Origin: Helicoverpa zea
Taxonomy: Eukaryota > Arthropoda > Insecta > Lepidoptera > Noctuidae
DNA: 64,000 nt
Direction: 5' to 3'
NCBI RefSeq assembly: GCF_022581195.2
Contig: NC_061462.1
Coordinates: forward strand, 7,626,001-7,690,000
Shown: piece after piece, positions 10,576 through 24,359 of the stretch
Numbering within the stretch: position 1 is the stretch's first letter
How the letters are laid out: each line of letters opens with the position of its first letter
Notes under the pieces: generated by a model
What the model was told of the DNA's origin: nothing
Database searches by the model: none
Seen by the model: the letters and a program-made list of their open reading frames with translations, nothing else
Position numbers and translations under genes: made by a program

Positions 10576-13500
10576 TGGAGGCTCGGATTTACATGAAATA
10601 TCGGTGTGTTTGGCAGGTAAGTATAAAATAAACTTCATGTAGGTACACGGAATTAAAAACTTGGGATAAAGGAGAGGGCGAGTGGGTAATATAATCCGTG
10701 CGTACCTATTGGCGTCGTTCAGATACTTAGCTCCAGGAACGCAGATGTTTGTAATGATTTAATTTCGCCTAAATCCGTCCTTTCGCCGGTACATTGTTCC
10801 TTGAATACCTAAACTAAGCGAGCTTATCTACATTTTTGTTCGCGTAATCTTCAATAAGGAAACGTTCATATTTTCTCCGTCGTTATTGCTGATTTCCTCG
10901 GCATTTTCACTGATATAGCTTTGTTTATGAATACTGAGCTGAATCTAGTGTTTATCTTGGAATCTTCGCAAGAATACACTAAACTATTCATACATTAGCA
11001 TTGAGTGAAGCACCAAATTGCTTTTCAGTGGTTTGTTACTGTAGTTTTATTGAAGATTTCAATTTCAACAATGGATTCGATCTTAATATAATTGTGAAGC
11101 GAACCCGAGATATATTCCTCGCATTTGTGTGTACATAAAGTTGTACACAGCAGTGGTTACGAACGAGTTAAAGCTTGGTCATGGTATATCAATTACCTCA
11201 TGCGGTCAAAGCCTACAGTCATCATTATTATACATAATAATATAGTAAATTCAACTTCCAATTTGCATTTTAATTGCTTCGGATTCTTCACACACATATT
11301 TTGCTAGAATTTACACGGATCGGATTGTCAACCGAAAGCAATTGAAAATACATAAAAATGCTATAAAATTCGATCGTAAAAGAATTGTAAGACCCGTGCA
11401 CATTTTTTTCCTCACGGCATCGAATTGAATTGGTCTCTACTTCTTATGCAGTCGTTTAGTTAATTATTATTATAGTGGAAACTTTTAGCTCAGCAGTAAA
11501 AAAATCTTCGGATCGTGGTCAAAAATAATATTGCATGAAAATTCGGCGCGTGGCGATTTTTACGATGTTTTAAGTGTTACTAAAGATTTATAATGGTTTG
11601 TTTTGATTTATGTATTAACATGTTTACTTGCCGTTATCCTCTACATCGTTATCTACCTACATAAGTATGCGTATCTAATGATACGCTGCAATTAACGAGC
11701 AATGAGTAATATATTATTACCTAGACAAAGAAAATTAGCGCCCAAGATACAGGCTTTGCCTAGTTTGGGGCTAATGATAACAGAAAATGTACCTTTTTGG
11801 AAATATCTAGTCATTTTACTTGCAGCAGAAACTTTTAAATTAGGAATGCAAAAGTAACAAAGTAGGCTGCCTGACTTTTATATTGAAAAGACAAACTCCA
11901 ATATCGGAACTCCTTGAATCTTTATACATTTTTGTCACAAAGAATGGTGGAACGGCGAATGTAATAGAAGTTCCGCCTCTGAATAGGTGCGTTATCGAAG
12001 TAAAAGATAAAAGTTTTAACATTTTATTTAAGAGACGGTACCCGTTCGTTCAAAGTTTAGTCGTTACGACACTGGATCCAATGCCAGTAGAATTCTACGG
12101 AACACATACCTAGACAAAGTTCACTTAGTATATCTTTAACCATGAAATTTAATATAAACGCGATCGTCATTAGTTTTTTGTTTAAAATTAGAATATTATT
12201 AAATCGGAGATTGAAACGTCAAATGATTAACATAATTTTAATTACGTCAACGGTTTTTCTAAAGACTAATTTTGTAGTAGGTAGGTGTTTACCTATATGT
12301 ACCAATTATAAATATCTAATTAGTTCACCGCTATGTTTTCATAATCAACAGTCTAAAACAAATCTCATTTGCAAAGCGTAAATTACAAGAAAATGTCGGA
12401 TAAATCCTAATATTTTCCGGCCAATGTCCCCAGAGAAAATGAGTTGGCAAGGCTTACCTGTATAGGGTAAAATTGTAGCTATATTTGACGGAAACAACGT
12501 CGTTTGTACGTATAACAGCCCCACGTCTTGAGCGTAAACATTCACTAAGTAATACAATGGAGGAAAAGCAAAGATTACCAACATATTGTTCATTTCCTTA
12601 GACAGAGATATCAAACAGATATAACTGGATAAGATTTAGTCCGTGTCTTTTATGACGTCATTACGAAGGACCTAGCTCCTCACAGCTGTGAACGAAAATT
12701 TCGGATATTTCAGTGTAACTTTGTCTCAAATATCTTTGAGCAATCTGTATAAATTGCTTAGCCTATCTCATTTATACCAGCTATACTTATACAGTTGTTC
12801 AATTTAATTATTCTACAGTAGCTCTATATTATTAGGTATTTATCGTCAAATGAAATGCTTATTAAACTATAATGCATTAACGGTATAACAGTCAATTTGG
12901 TTACGAACAAAACTACCTCCATTTTCCATAAAACCCAATAAAGAATGCACTATAACTAAAGAAATTACTTACTGACTCTTAAACCTGGCAATTTCCATTA
13001 GTTTGATTAAGAAAAGATCCAACAACATGAAAACATGTTGGTATTTAACTTTTAACTATCCGTACACACATCTCTGTATATTCATGTGTGCGTTTCCGTC
13101 TACAACATGTGTAGGTGTAAGGTAAATACGAGGAAAGCCTCCATCCGAAAATGTGCTCTAACATTTTCACGCTAAGGTTGATTTTCATTTGGAAATGGGA
13201 GGGATTTATGACGTAATATCACAACGATATCACGTATCGATTGGTAGCGGCTCAAAGCCGATACAACCGCTTCTATTTACGCTCTTTACCTATTTATAAA
13301 CCAAGCTATCTGACTCCCTACCTGCTCGCCGCGATGTTGCTTCTCGATATATTCGATACCTACACATGGATATTATATTCGATTGAAAAAGTCGATTTGT
13401 TGTGAAGATAGGCGGTTTTTCGGAAACAGGCTTGTAGAATAGAGGTAGGTGGTGCTACCGATTGATAGAATAGCTATTTAAAACCCACTTTAAAGCATCG

Positions 13501-13770
13501 CTTAACTGACTATATCTATCTTTTTTTAAATAAGTCTAAAGGAACTTTTGTTTTCGTTTACCTACCTATAGAGATGTAAAAACATTTTACAACAAAAACA
13601 ATTCCATTTCCCATTAAGTAGGTTTTAATGAAAAATAACTGTGCCTACAACTAACGCCCCCGATGCTCGCAACTGTCAGACCGATTCTAATGAAATTTCA
13701 AATTAAACTCGAAATAAAATTGCGTAGCGTAGATATGAAATAAAATTGTTCCCACTTCAATTAAGGAGGG
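10576..13770. other. Intergenic stretch, no gene recognised
   Basis: No supported gene. At 11883-12113 a 76-codon plus frame (TTG start) overlaps a 60-codon minus frame. Both look more protein-like than the surrounding AT frames but show no domain, so this may be an old repeat fragment. No terminal repeats, tails or splice-framed exons were found elsewhere. Confidence 0.5.
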
Positions 13771-13811
13771 ATTCCTTTATTATGAAATTCCTTATTTCAT
13801 AATAAAGGAAT
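13771..13811. repeat. Perfect 18-bp inverted repeat, 5-base loop
   Basis: ATTCCTTTATTATGAAAT at 13771-13788 is followed by the loop TCCTT and by its exact reverse complement at 13794-13811. The arms are too short for a microRNA precursor and no target duplication is obvious. It may be the collapsed core of a small MITE or a cruciform-prone site. Confidence 0.85.
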
Positions 13812-16800
13812 TATAAATTATTATTAGCTGGTTTTTGTTTAGATATTTATCAGATATTTGCGAGTGGTTTCAGTGAATTATGACAAATGAAAATGTATTA
13901 GAGCGCCGCGCTCAACTTCGTGCGGTCACTGACACGAATGCATCGATAGGATTGTTACTCAGCCTCGCTCCGACGTGCTCCCAAACGGTCTTTAACCTCG
14001 TACACTTTACAATTATACGATCATTCCCAATTTGAATCATGCTTGTTTTACTTAAGTACTGATAAATCAGGAATTATAATGACTGTAATTTAACACTCAT
14101 GATTGATACATTAAACGACATAATAAGTGAAACTGTAATTAGGTAAGTATATCTACCTACATCGGTTAAAAAACAAATTAATCTTATACTTTCTAATTTC
14201 AAAAGACACCTGCTCGAAAAGGTAATTTATTTCCAGGGCCTTGTGATCACGACCATCGCATCGGCTCTCTTCCGTTCAATTTAACTACGGTTAAACTGAA
14301 TTTATCAAGTAGCAAATGTCGTGCAAACACACGCGTGCCGACGACTTTACTGTCCATAAACCGAAGTGTTAGAGCTCATCTTTCTTGTTAACGAGCGCTG
14401 AGAATTGTTTATAGTGTAAAAAAATGCCAAATCGCGTCCGAGCAGTCTCGGGATTAACGACCAAAAATATTTACGTTTAGTGTCGTACAACACTCGTTTA
14501 ATGAGAACGGCAGTTAACGTCGGTGGCGCTTGCCTTTTGCGCTATTCTTATTTACGGATGTACGCAACTATAACAATATTGGATATCGCGCACAAACCAC
14601 GCCCAAAGCCAATATTTGCACTAACATTCGCATAAGGCGAAACTAAAGGAAAATTACGCAACGCCCCATATATTATTTAAGTCGACCATAAAATGCTTGA
14701 GTTACCGATTCCATCGACGTTTAGTGTCGAACAATCGGCCGTAGTCGGTGAGTCAGTTGGCGCCCGAGGACGGACGTCGAACTACGCCTACAAATCGGAA
14801 AATATCCCTTACCATGTGTTACTAAATAAACATGGAGCTCGTTGCCTACATAAGCAACGCCCGTCTCGGTCGTTCCCTACACGTACAAGCCCATTATCTT
14901 TGGAAGTCACGCTCGAATCGAATTCATTATTGAACCTTACTTATAGTAATCGTAGTTGAAAAGTACGCGGAACACACAATATCTGAATTTTGATTAGAAT
15001 GATTTTATGCGAGCCGCGATTCCTTCAAAGAAATGCTGCATTGTTAAATCCCCGAGCAGATGGGACATCCCGCGAAGCCAGTTTCGCCCGAACCCTAATT
15101 AAATATTTTAATATATTCTCTCCATCCGTTCTGGGTATAATTTCGTCTATATGTACGGCACGAATATGGTATGTTAAATTAAAATGCATTGGTTAATTTT
15201 GGCTCAATAACATAATTTGGCAGACATCTACCCATTTATGGGTGCTACGCGAGCTTAAAGGAAATTTTCGTATTTCTCGATGTAAGGTAGAGATGGTTGT
15301 TCAACGTAAATCTTTGCATTATCGTGATCAGCAAAAAAGGTGGGATTAAGTTCCGCAATATAATCTTCCACACATACATAGTTGTGTGAGAAGCACCTAA
15401 AAACTGACTTAAACAATTAAAATGCTATAAAAGCGTTGGTTTCCCACAATAATCATTGAGTAATACTGTATCGTTACTACGGGATGATAAACACGCCTCT
15501 CGTGCCGAACGTAAAAACAACTTTTGTTACCATTTTATGACAACAATTACGACCTATAAAACGTGTAGCGATTATTCTTCGTACCGATTGTTGTGGTCTC
15601 GCTGTCATCAGCCCGTGCTGAGCACTGGCTACTTACTAACAGGCGCCCACTTACAACAAACTTAACTGTAACAATATCACATCGTAAATAAAACTTTATT
15701 TTATTGCCGATAAAGTTTAAATTTTATCGCCGCTGTAGGTGATATGTTCATCGCCTCCCTCGGCACTGATAAAACTGAGCCTACGAGCCTTGACTTTGTC
15801 AGCTGTGTATTTATAATTCGTCAATCCGTTCATATTCCGTGCCATGTGTAAGTTTTACGACTTTTGTGGCCTATTTGGACATTAATGTTCATTTGAAAGA
15901 CAATCTTCTTTGAACTGATGACATTTTATTGTTAAAGAGTTCAATAAAGCTTCGTGAATGGGTATTTCTCGAGTTCTTTCTTTCGGAATTTGAAATAAAT
16001 CTTATAAAGAAATATTGGGTGTTTTAAACGGTGTCTATTTATATAGCAGTGGTTATATTCACTTTCTTTTATCGTCGTGTAACAAAATGGCTGAACACAT
16101 GCTAACAACAATGAGGCTGTCTATTTACAATGGTCTCGTGTTAAAATTTCGCGTAGAAATGCACCCAATTTGGCGAATGGAACAAGGGGTTACAATTTGT
16201 GTTGATAGTTGTTATCTGTACCACCCATCGCAGAGTAAGTATTGTACTGCCTACAAAAAAGACCAGTATTTTGCCAACATGATTTAACTTGGTAACTTTT
16301 ACTTATTCTGTGGGTAAATAATTACCTAAGTATATTTAGTGTCCACACAATAACCAACGTGCAGTTTGTAAGATTATAAATAGTTAAGATGGTTTAAGTT
16401 AGGTACCTACAAGCATTTTTATTCTCATTATAGCTATAACAACAGAAAGGTCAACTGCCCGTTACTAATTAACATACGTTTTTACCCCAACCTACAAAGA
16501 AGGTGTCAAAATTATGTTCAAAGTGATGTATAGTCAGGAAATTACAACAGTTAAAAGGAAAGTTCGGTATAATTTCGTCTTTCAAACAAAGCTAATGCAT
16601 AATATAAAAAAGATATTTCAAAGGCAGATAAAAAAACTTGTAAATAAGGTATGGGTAAGTTATATTTATATTATAATGCAGCCACACAATTAACATATTC
16701 CAGCCCACCTATTTTTATTCAACCTCTACGTAGGAGTTTGAACCTGTATTTACTAACAAGTTTTGTAAACTGCTCCTCAGTTTAAACTAGCGTTTGTCAC

Positions 16801-18854
16801 GGACTCTGTAAACAGATAATTTTACAATTTTATTGGACCTGGAAAAAATATGTGATAATACAATAATATTTTACAAGAGCGCTACGCCGTAGTAATTTTT
16901 AAGTAGGAATTCAGTCGTGACACCGTTGTTTATATTAATAAGTAGTTTAAATCAGCAATTTTATGTGAACAAAAAAGGCTGGAGCCCTTTGCGAACAATC
17001 TTTCGACGATAGTTGCGATATGCCTTAAGTGTTCACCTAAAACTACGTAATATACGAACAATGTCGGGCGTTTACGTGGCGTCGACGGGCGAATGCAGCG
17101 CCGCGCGCCACGAGGCGTTCCCAACGACGGGTAATATCAAACACGTCTGCCCTTTCACAAACACCGTCTGCAACCTATGACATTTAATTAATATTCATCG
17201 CCTTATTTCATACCGCTGGTTTGCGAGGCGGATTTTAAAGGGCAAATTATCACTATAAATATAACTACAAATAGCATGACATGTTGGTTTAAGGTAGATA
17301 GACGTCTAATTGAATGTTCTGTGCCCGCCTAAGGTAATATGCATTTAACATTGTAGTGTCGTTTAAACGTTTTATTGCAAAATAAACAAAAGTTGCAATT
17401 ACATTTTTATGAACTTGTACATTTCGCAATATCGAATTTCTTAGCAATCTACGTAAATGATAAGAATTAAAGTTTATTTCTAAACAGCGTTAAAGGCAAC
17501 GTGTTTATTCCGACGCTACCCTATTTCATATTCGGCTCGCGCTCCCCAGCTATATTTTGAATGAGACAGTCTCCAGACCTACGTCCGACTATCCTATACA
17601 CACATGTTCCGTGCTGTAGAACGGCAGCTTTCATACACACCACACGTATACATGTGCGGAATCCAATTCAGTTTCCACACTTTTCCATTTTTAAATTCCG
17701 CAAGACAATTTTTCTTCAAAATATTTCGAATAATTTGATGTTAAAATGTAAAGTCATAACAATATCTGTCTCATCGTTTCAAAGGCTCGCTAACAAAGTT
17801 TTCAACGCTGAAAGCAGAAATTGGGGTTCTCGACCAATTTATTAAACTAAAGTACGATTCACGCTCCAATTTTAAAAGAAATACCTCGTGTTAGCATTGA
17901 ATATATAAGAGAAATATTGTATTCTTCGCACATACATAAGTTCGCGGGTAAAATAAATTAATTTTCTACCTACATGTTCATTTATTGTTTGTAATTTTAG
18001 GAAGGTGATTCAACCAATTCGTGGATGAATTAAATATTCGTTGAGTTGGTTCCGTTTGTGACTGTCTTTAAGTAAGAGAAACGTGTGGATAATATCAATT
18101 ACCTATTATTTTAATTGAAAACGTTTTACCTAGTGTTAACAAATTCTATACTTAGGAGTAGAAATTAAAGAAGTATGTACTATATTACTTTCTTAAAAAA
18201 AAAAAACTTTTAATGGGCTCTAAAATCAAATCGTTTAATTTGGTCTCTCGTTCCTTAATCGATTTTTTCATACACAGTTGATTTACCTATGTTATCAGAT
18301 CAATAACATATAGGTACGTTCACGCTGTAATAAATAATTATTTCAGCCCTTAGGTGCACTTAAAAAAAGCGCACAAATATTCGTGGTGTAACCTCATACA
18401 TGATTTTCATAATTCATATTTGACAGAACCACATTTACCCCACGAATTCTTCTTCCCTAGGGAATATCGCAACGTAACATATGAATACCTCTTTTTATCG
18501 ATAGATTTGAAGGCTGTAGAAAATAAGAAAATTTGGATTCTTTCAGCATTTTCGTATTGTAATATTGCAATAAAGTAGGTATACATATCGTGTAGTTTTT
18601 GTCATGAGTCGTGACTACCTACTTCACGAATGTACAACTTTAGATACTCGTACATGAGTCAAAAAACGCTTTGAAATGTGAAAGCCGCCATGTTTTTCTG
18701 TGCAACGGTCAAACTGGACAAAAGGCGAACAGTTTTTGAAATAAAAACTCTTTAACAATACATTTTTCTTTTTGTAAAAGGGTCATTCAAAAAAGTTTTC
18801 TTAACCATGCATTTATGTAAAGGAATATTTTTTTCCAAATAGATGCCGTTGCTG
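13812..18854. other. Intergenic stretch with GC-richer islands, no gene recognised
   Basis: No supported gene or repeat. GC-richer, non-repetitive sequence at about 14240-15130 and 17040-17130 stands out from the AT-rich background. An 88-codon frame at 14693-14959 contains a GTGAGT donor-like word at 14748-14753, but there is no partner acceptor or recognisable domain. In a Hox intergenic region such islands are plausible cis-regulatory modules; nothing here proves it. Confidence 0.5.
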
Positions 18855-19065
18855 TACAAAATTGGTTCTACGAATATCTTCCTACGTTTTTCATCTCGCT
18901 CCCCTACCAAGGACGGGTCACCCCGTTTTTTCCCATGAGTATCGTAACGGGCGACTATCGGATTATATTAGGTGGATGGACAACATCAAACTACATACTA
19001 CAGATAGGTATCTACTGGTAACCGGTCGAGATCAGGTGGCAAGAGGCAAGTGTAGAAATGGAGAG
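18855..19065. mobile_element. Probable dispersed-repeat remnant
   Basis: The block containing TTTTTCCCATGAGTATCGTAACGGGCGACTATCGGATTATATTAGG resembles, from memory, a very common arthropod repeat that reads CCCATGGGTGTCGTAA...GGCGACTAAGGGAT. It is diverged and has no clear ends or target duplication. Family and orientation are not assigned. Confidence 0.35.
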
Positions 19066-19913
19066 AATTTCTTGTGAATACGTTCCCGAAAATTATTTCA
19101 TTTGTTTAATTTCAATATTCAAACTTCTTTCAAACAAATGAGCATCAAAGATTGTTTGACATTTTATTATAAAATCTGATGAGTAGTTTTGAAATTCGAA
19201 CGAGAATTAAAAAGAAAACGTAACAAGAAAACAACTGAAGAATCTTCAAAGATTTTTGCTTACACATTTTTGTTCAAAGATCTCAAATGTGATAAGAGTA
19301 TTAATCGATTTTATTTTTCAGAAAACTGTTGTAGCAAAATAAACCGCCTGAAGGGAGACTTCCAATATATGAACTTACTTATATGTATAGAGCGCTTTTT
19401 ACATCAATGAACGATATTTTTATTAGAAATGGATCTCAATCAAATTACAGTGATTATACAGAATAATAAACATGCATCTAATCTGCTTAGAGACATACGT
19501 AATGTGGCACTACATAATGATATTTTAATACTAGAACAGGTAGGTACCAGATATGGCCTTATAACAGTCTTAGTCTGAATTATAATAAATAAGGCTCATA
19601 CCGCGATTAGTCCTATCACATACTGCTATGGCCAATGAAATACTTATATTTATGTGTAAATTTAGATATTTATTTATTCGTAATTGCGTGTTACATCAAC
19701 TTATTAGCAGTCTTAATCTTATTTACATACTTATTAGTGTGTTGTATCAATTCGTTTTAAAACCCAGAATTATGATTATTCGTGTTAATACCATTGGTTT
19801 TACGTGTGTTAGATAGGTGATATTTTGTTTTTCTTTATTATGAGAAGATGAGATTTTAGTTACCCAAGTATCTACATGGAGTGTGATACAGAATTTTACC
19901 TTCTTTATATGCA

Positions 19914-20116
19914 ACTAGCCGTTTTCCCGCGGTTTCACCCGCGTCCCGTGGTAACTACTGCCCGTACCGGGATAAAATATAGCCTGTGTTACTCGTGGAT
20001 AATGTAGCTTTCGAATGGTGGAAGAATTTTTAAAAACTGTCCAGTAGTTTTTGAGCCTATTCATTACAACCAAACAAACAAACAAAGTTTTCCTCTGTAT
20101 AATATTAGTATAGATA
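19914..20116 (+). mobile_element. Lepidopteran SINE/LINE 3'-tail type retroelement
   Basis: The block opens with ACTAGCCGTTTTCCCGCGGTTTCACCCGCGT, continues with GGGATAAAATATAGCC, TCCAGTAGTTTTTGAG and CAAACAAACAAACAAA, and ends TATAATATTAGTATAGAT. I recognise this order as the widespread lepidopteran non-autonomous retroelement (Metulj-like SINE, or the LINE tail it copies). The orientation follows from the terminal ATATTAGTATAGAT. No target-site duplication was found. A reverse-oriented relative lies at 53745-53898. Confidence 0.8.
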
Positions 20117-22995
20117 GGTGTCATCAACTCATCACAAATATTCAATATTTATTAAATTCAATTTGAAAGTAAATGCAGGTTAGTATGAAGATGATAGGCA
20201 CATGAAGAAAATGACTATATAAAGAAGAAATGTGGAAATTTCATAAGCATAAATAAACTAAATATACCTACCTACTATTAAGATCATTTGTTAATAGGTC
20301 ATAATCATCAAAGACACGAACAGACAAAACCACTAAAGGACAGCTTACTCCAAAAATAATTTGTTTGCAAGCGACACACGGAGAGAGGGACGAACTGGGC
20401 CGAAGTGCCATAACACGGACGGACAGGGATCATCCCTCACAAGTGAGGTGGCATAACTTTATTTTGAAATTAACATAATTACAGAGTAAGCTTAGGGTAC
20501 ACAGACCCCGTATTATTAAGTTAAGCAGAACTGTAATTGTTATTGCGGAATTGAAGGAAAACAGGTGTTAAATGTCAAGGATGAGAACTTTTTGGTCCTT
20601 TCGTACATGCAGTAATATGTTAAGGAATTTATGATGTGTAATATTTATTTAAATATGTATAATTAAACATTATTTTTAGAAGAGAATATACCTATATACA
20701 ATAGGCAGAATTTATTCTTAGTAGGTTTGGAATTTGAAGCAAAGTATTGTAGTTTGATATTATGTAAAAGTAACAGTCAACACCTTAACATTGGCACAGA
20801 TTTTGTTTTGTCTGAATTGTCGCATATTTATATACGTCGTGCTGCCATATCTTACACGCTGCTTTGTTTTCCGGTCTCGTACGAGATCAAAGTACCTAAT
20901 TTACGATACACCGAAGATATTTTTTTAAACATATTCTGTGGGATGTATATTTTATATGAATCGTTTTCGTTATTCATTAGCGGAGTACAGCCGGCAGTAA
21001 TAAAGTAGAATAATTTAATTAGGGAACACCTCCATCTAGAAGGGGACGGGACAGTCTGTAGGAAGAAAATCTATTGGTTTTAATATTGTATGGTATTATA
21101 AATTTAAAGAAAATCCCCTAACATCCCCCGAGAAAAAACATGGCGTTGTGGGCATCAGGTGTCGCAAACTGATCCCTAAGAATAGTATTATCCGCAACAT
21201 ATTTTCCGAGCTGGGGTCGAAAGGACCACTCGTAGGCCCCACTCTGAATAAATTACTTATCTACATTGATTTTTTATCGTATTTACATAGGGAAAGGTTT
21301 TGAGTGTGAATACTCCGTTTTATCTAAGCTTCATAGTTTTATCGTTCTAGTTATATTCTGCAGACTGTGTGCCTCGGCTTAACACTTAGCTCGAGATAAA
21401 CTAAAGACTTTTAGATCCAACTTTAACTAAAACATTTATTTTCCAAGTTTAAAATTTGTAATTTTATGACCGAGATAGTGGTAGCTGCTAGGAAGTAATA
21501 TAAGCAAAAAGCTCTTGAAGAGGTTGGACTTTTTTATACCTAGGTTTGAATACATAATACTTATGCATGTTATATACAAACAGGTAGGTATGTACTCGTA
21601 TATAAGGACCAATGCACATTACTTAAATCCTCGTACCAATGAATAAAAATTTAGATAAGCATAATTTGGCCAAGGAAATGTATGTTTTCAGCCAAGCTAA
21701 TATACCACCTAAATGTACCTGAATCATTTTAAGCTTAGAAACTTTTTATAAAAATAAAAGCTTTCTTATATATTTTAGGTATCCATGAAACGTAACCCTC
21801 CGGAATACTGTCACATTTGAAGCAAGGATTGGGTATCCGTATCTTGGCCTTCAACTAAGGTCAAAGTTCAACTAGGATTCCAGCTTTCAAAATTACTTGT
21901 AATTCGTACTTGAGTTCGTACTCTTCAAGTACTTAGGGCCATTAATAGAGCAAAAAACCTCACTCATCCTCTATTAGGAATTCAAATGAAGACTATTAAA
22001 ATTTTACAGCTAAAAATTGAATTAATTGTGAATTAAAAAGTAATAAAAACGATCCGGATTCTTATGCGATATCTATTCAATGGTAGGTACGCTGTAAAAT
22101 AACCATGGAATTAAACTTGGGTAATGCAGGCATGTAGGTATACTCAGGCAGGATTGTCATTAGCCTATAGGTAGGTACCTACTTAATTGTCAAGTATATT
22201 TAATATACCTATTTAAGCTCAGAAAAAAAAACTTCTCTAATGTTTTATTCAGTTGATTATTAAATATATTCAATAATATCTCGATGCTCTATCTAATATA
22301 AAACCAAAATCAAACTACTCTTGCATATTAGTATTTTTCCTAAGACTTGCTCTATCAATTGCATTCAATATTTTGATGAAACAATTTCAATAAAACCACT
22401 ACGTTATTTACGTATTCTCATATTCATTCCTGCACGAATGCTTGTACCTACCTATCGTTCGAGAACGCTTTGAAGAACAGGTTATTGTACCGCCTTATCG
22501 TGATGCATACCTACGTACTTAAATATAGGTAGGTAGGTACATACTGACAAGCTTAACTTCCAATGTCACTCTACTTACGAATGGGGAGAAAAACATGGCA
22601 TTTTACTCAACAATTTTCAGGCTTAAACTCTTAAATAAAGCAATTCAATTTTGATGTTGCCAACAAAAATAGATTTTCACATGAATAAATACAAGATAGC
22701 TCATTCCAAGACGCATAACATTTAGGCTTTCAATTACACTCAACCCGCAAAGAAATCAAAATGTCGCGGCATTCGAGGGGTATTTTTCTTTTCAATTCCA
22801 CGATGACCTTTCGTCCGGACGTCGAACCAAGCACCCTCGTCTAGACATCTTAGTGTTGCGCCGCAGTCAGCTGATAAACGAAAACGAGATAATAAGGAGA
22901 TGCCAAACAAAATATGTAGAATGCGGGCTAGAAATGCTAGAATACTGGGATTTGGCACTGCTTCGTAGTGAGATTTACACTGCTCTCTGCACAGG
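20117..22995. other. AT-rich intergenic stretch, no gene recognised
   Basis: No supported gene. A GC-richer patch at 20370-20460 and another at 21020-21240 are non-repetitive. Several TAGGTAGGTACC-type words occur (for example 22525-22540), as throughout the window. A minus-strand GGTTCGACGTCC at 22818-22829 resembles a tRNA B box but has no accompanying tRNA fold. Confidence 0.5.
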
Positions 22996-22999
22996 TATT

Positions 23000-23206
23000 A
23001 GGCCTCGGCCTCGAATTTTGCGGGCAGCGGGGCGGCAGCGGCGGCGGCGCGGGCGGTCACCGCTTGACTGGAGTGCACCGCTCGTTGCCCGCTCCCGCGC
23101 CGCTGTATTTGAGGGCCGGTCCATTTGATTATACGCGTAAGATCCTGCCGCTCCCGCGCCGCTGCCGCTGCCGCCCCGCTGCCCGCAAAATTCGAGGCCG
23201 ATGCCT
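23000..23206. mobile_element. GC-rich palindromic MITE (207 bp)
   Basis: The ends are inverted repeats of about 54 bp with two mismatches, beginning AGGC(C/A)TCGGCCTCGAATTTT and continuing into GC-rich GCGGGCAGCGGGGCGGC sequence (23000-23053 and 23153-23206). A 4-bp word TATT flanks both ends (22996-22999, 23207-23210), a plausible target duplication. An internal CCCGCTCCCGCGCCGCTG-type block occurs near 23091 and again near 23147. There is no coding capacity. The long GC-rich frames on both strands here are by-products of the palindrome. The superfamily cannot be fixed from the short TSD alone. Confidence 0.8.
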
Positions 23207-23210
23207 TATT

Positions 23211-24359
23211 GACGTCAACGCCTCTGTCGCTCACCTCGCTTGGCTCGCTCGCTTTGCTCAACCCTCCAACTGCAGCGTGCTCCCTGCATTTCCCTAACAC
23301 ACATACTTTTATTTTACGACATGTTATCTACGAAAGATACCCTTAAATGTGCTATGTAATACGTTTAAATTGGACGGAACTCACAAGTACTTCACACTGT
23401 TTGTAAAAGGGTTGATGGCTGATATGGAACATTTTAAATGGCCTCTCAATAGATAGATAGGCAGTAGCAACGGTATTTGTCCAAGTTGAAATCTAATATT
23501 TTTTGTTTGTTTGTTTCAGGTATGGAGACACACAATGCTGTATATTGAATTGAAAGAGTCGTAGATAATTACCTATTTACATACCTAGTCACGATAGGTT
23601 TGTATTTACCTATGTAATTGAGTATTTTCCCTCAAAGTGGATAATCAAACAGCAAGCAAACATCGAAGATCGAGTCAAACATTAAATCATTTAATTAAAC
23701 GCTCATTCAAAATTAAAATCAAACCTGATTCCGCGAACACGCCATTACAAAAATCTCTATCCCAAAATATCTGGTAAAATACCGTTGTAGCTAACATTTT
23801 TCGTCTGAAATACTGAAGGGCAGGTAGAGAATATCGCTTAATCGTGGCGGGAGGCTCCGACGGAGGAGGCACATTAATCGGAGGCTTTACGAGGGGAATC
23901 CGGGCCGCAGACGACGTTAGCCTCTTAGCGTATTGAGCGCGTATAGCGGAACATTGCAGATAAAATATATTGAACCCGAATAAAACCTCACGAAAAAACC
24001 TCGTGAGAATTTCACTCAACAAAATCAATTTCATTAACAATCATTACAAAAAAGTCATTAAGTTAATAAAATGTTAATGTTATGTGTAGTTAAGTCGATA
24101 AAACGATTTTTAATTGCGTGTTAATTTTTCATGACATCGGTTTCCATTGTACAGTTTACGCACCTACTCCATTCAATTTAAATACTTGCATAATTTTATA
24201 ACCATTTAATGTTAATTTATATAATTACAATTAACCTTATATTGTTTTAACAATGCATTTATAGAAACGGCGCATACTAGATTAAATCTCGAAATTCTAA
24301 ATGAGTCAAAGAAAAGTATTCGTAGCATAACTTAACATTGCATATCCTACAGTGTTCGC
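23211..24359. other. Intergenic stretch; unassigned 117-codon minus frame
   Basis: A TGACGTCA (CRE-type) octamer at 23210-23217 abuts the MITE's right flank. From 24040 to 23687 on the minus strand runs an ATG-initiated 117-codon frame with a proline-rich centre (PPINVPPPSEPPATIKRYS), one of the longer frames in the window outside transposons. I recognise no domain. Its central 110 bp are GC-richer than the flanks, so the openness may reflect composition. Confidence 0.4.

Noticed and set aside
11883..12113. 76-codon plus frame with relatively protein-like sequence
   Set aside because: No domain or splice signals, and the opposite strand is also open. It is possibly an old repeat fragment.
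14693..14959. 88-codon frame containing GTGAGT, considered as a first exon
   Set aside because: No promoter signals, no matching acceptor and no recognisable protein.
22812..22829. tRNA B-box-like GGTTCGACGTCC on the minus strand
   Set aside because: No A box at the right distance and no cloverleaf could be drawn.
22968..23300. Overlapping frames of 73-109 codons rich in Arg/Ala on both strands
   Set aside because: They run through the GC-rich palindromic MITE and reflect its composition.
23687..24040. 117-codon minus-strand frame with proline-rich centre
   Set aside because: No family recognised, and its GC-richer centre alone can explain the openness. Noted in the stretch entry only.
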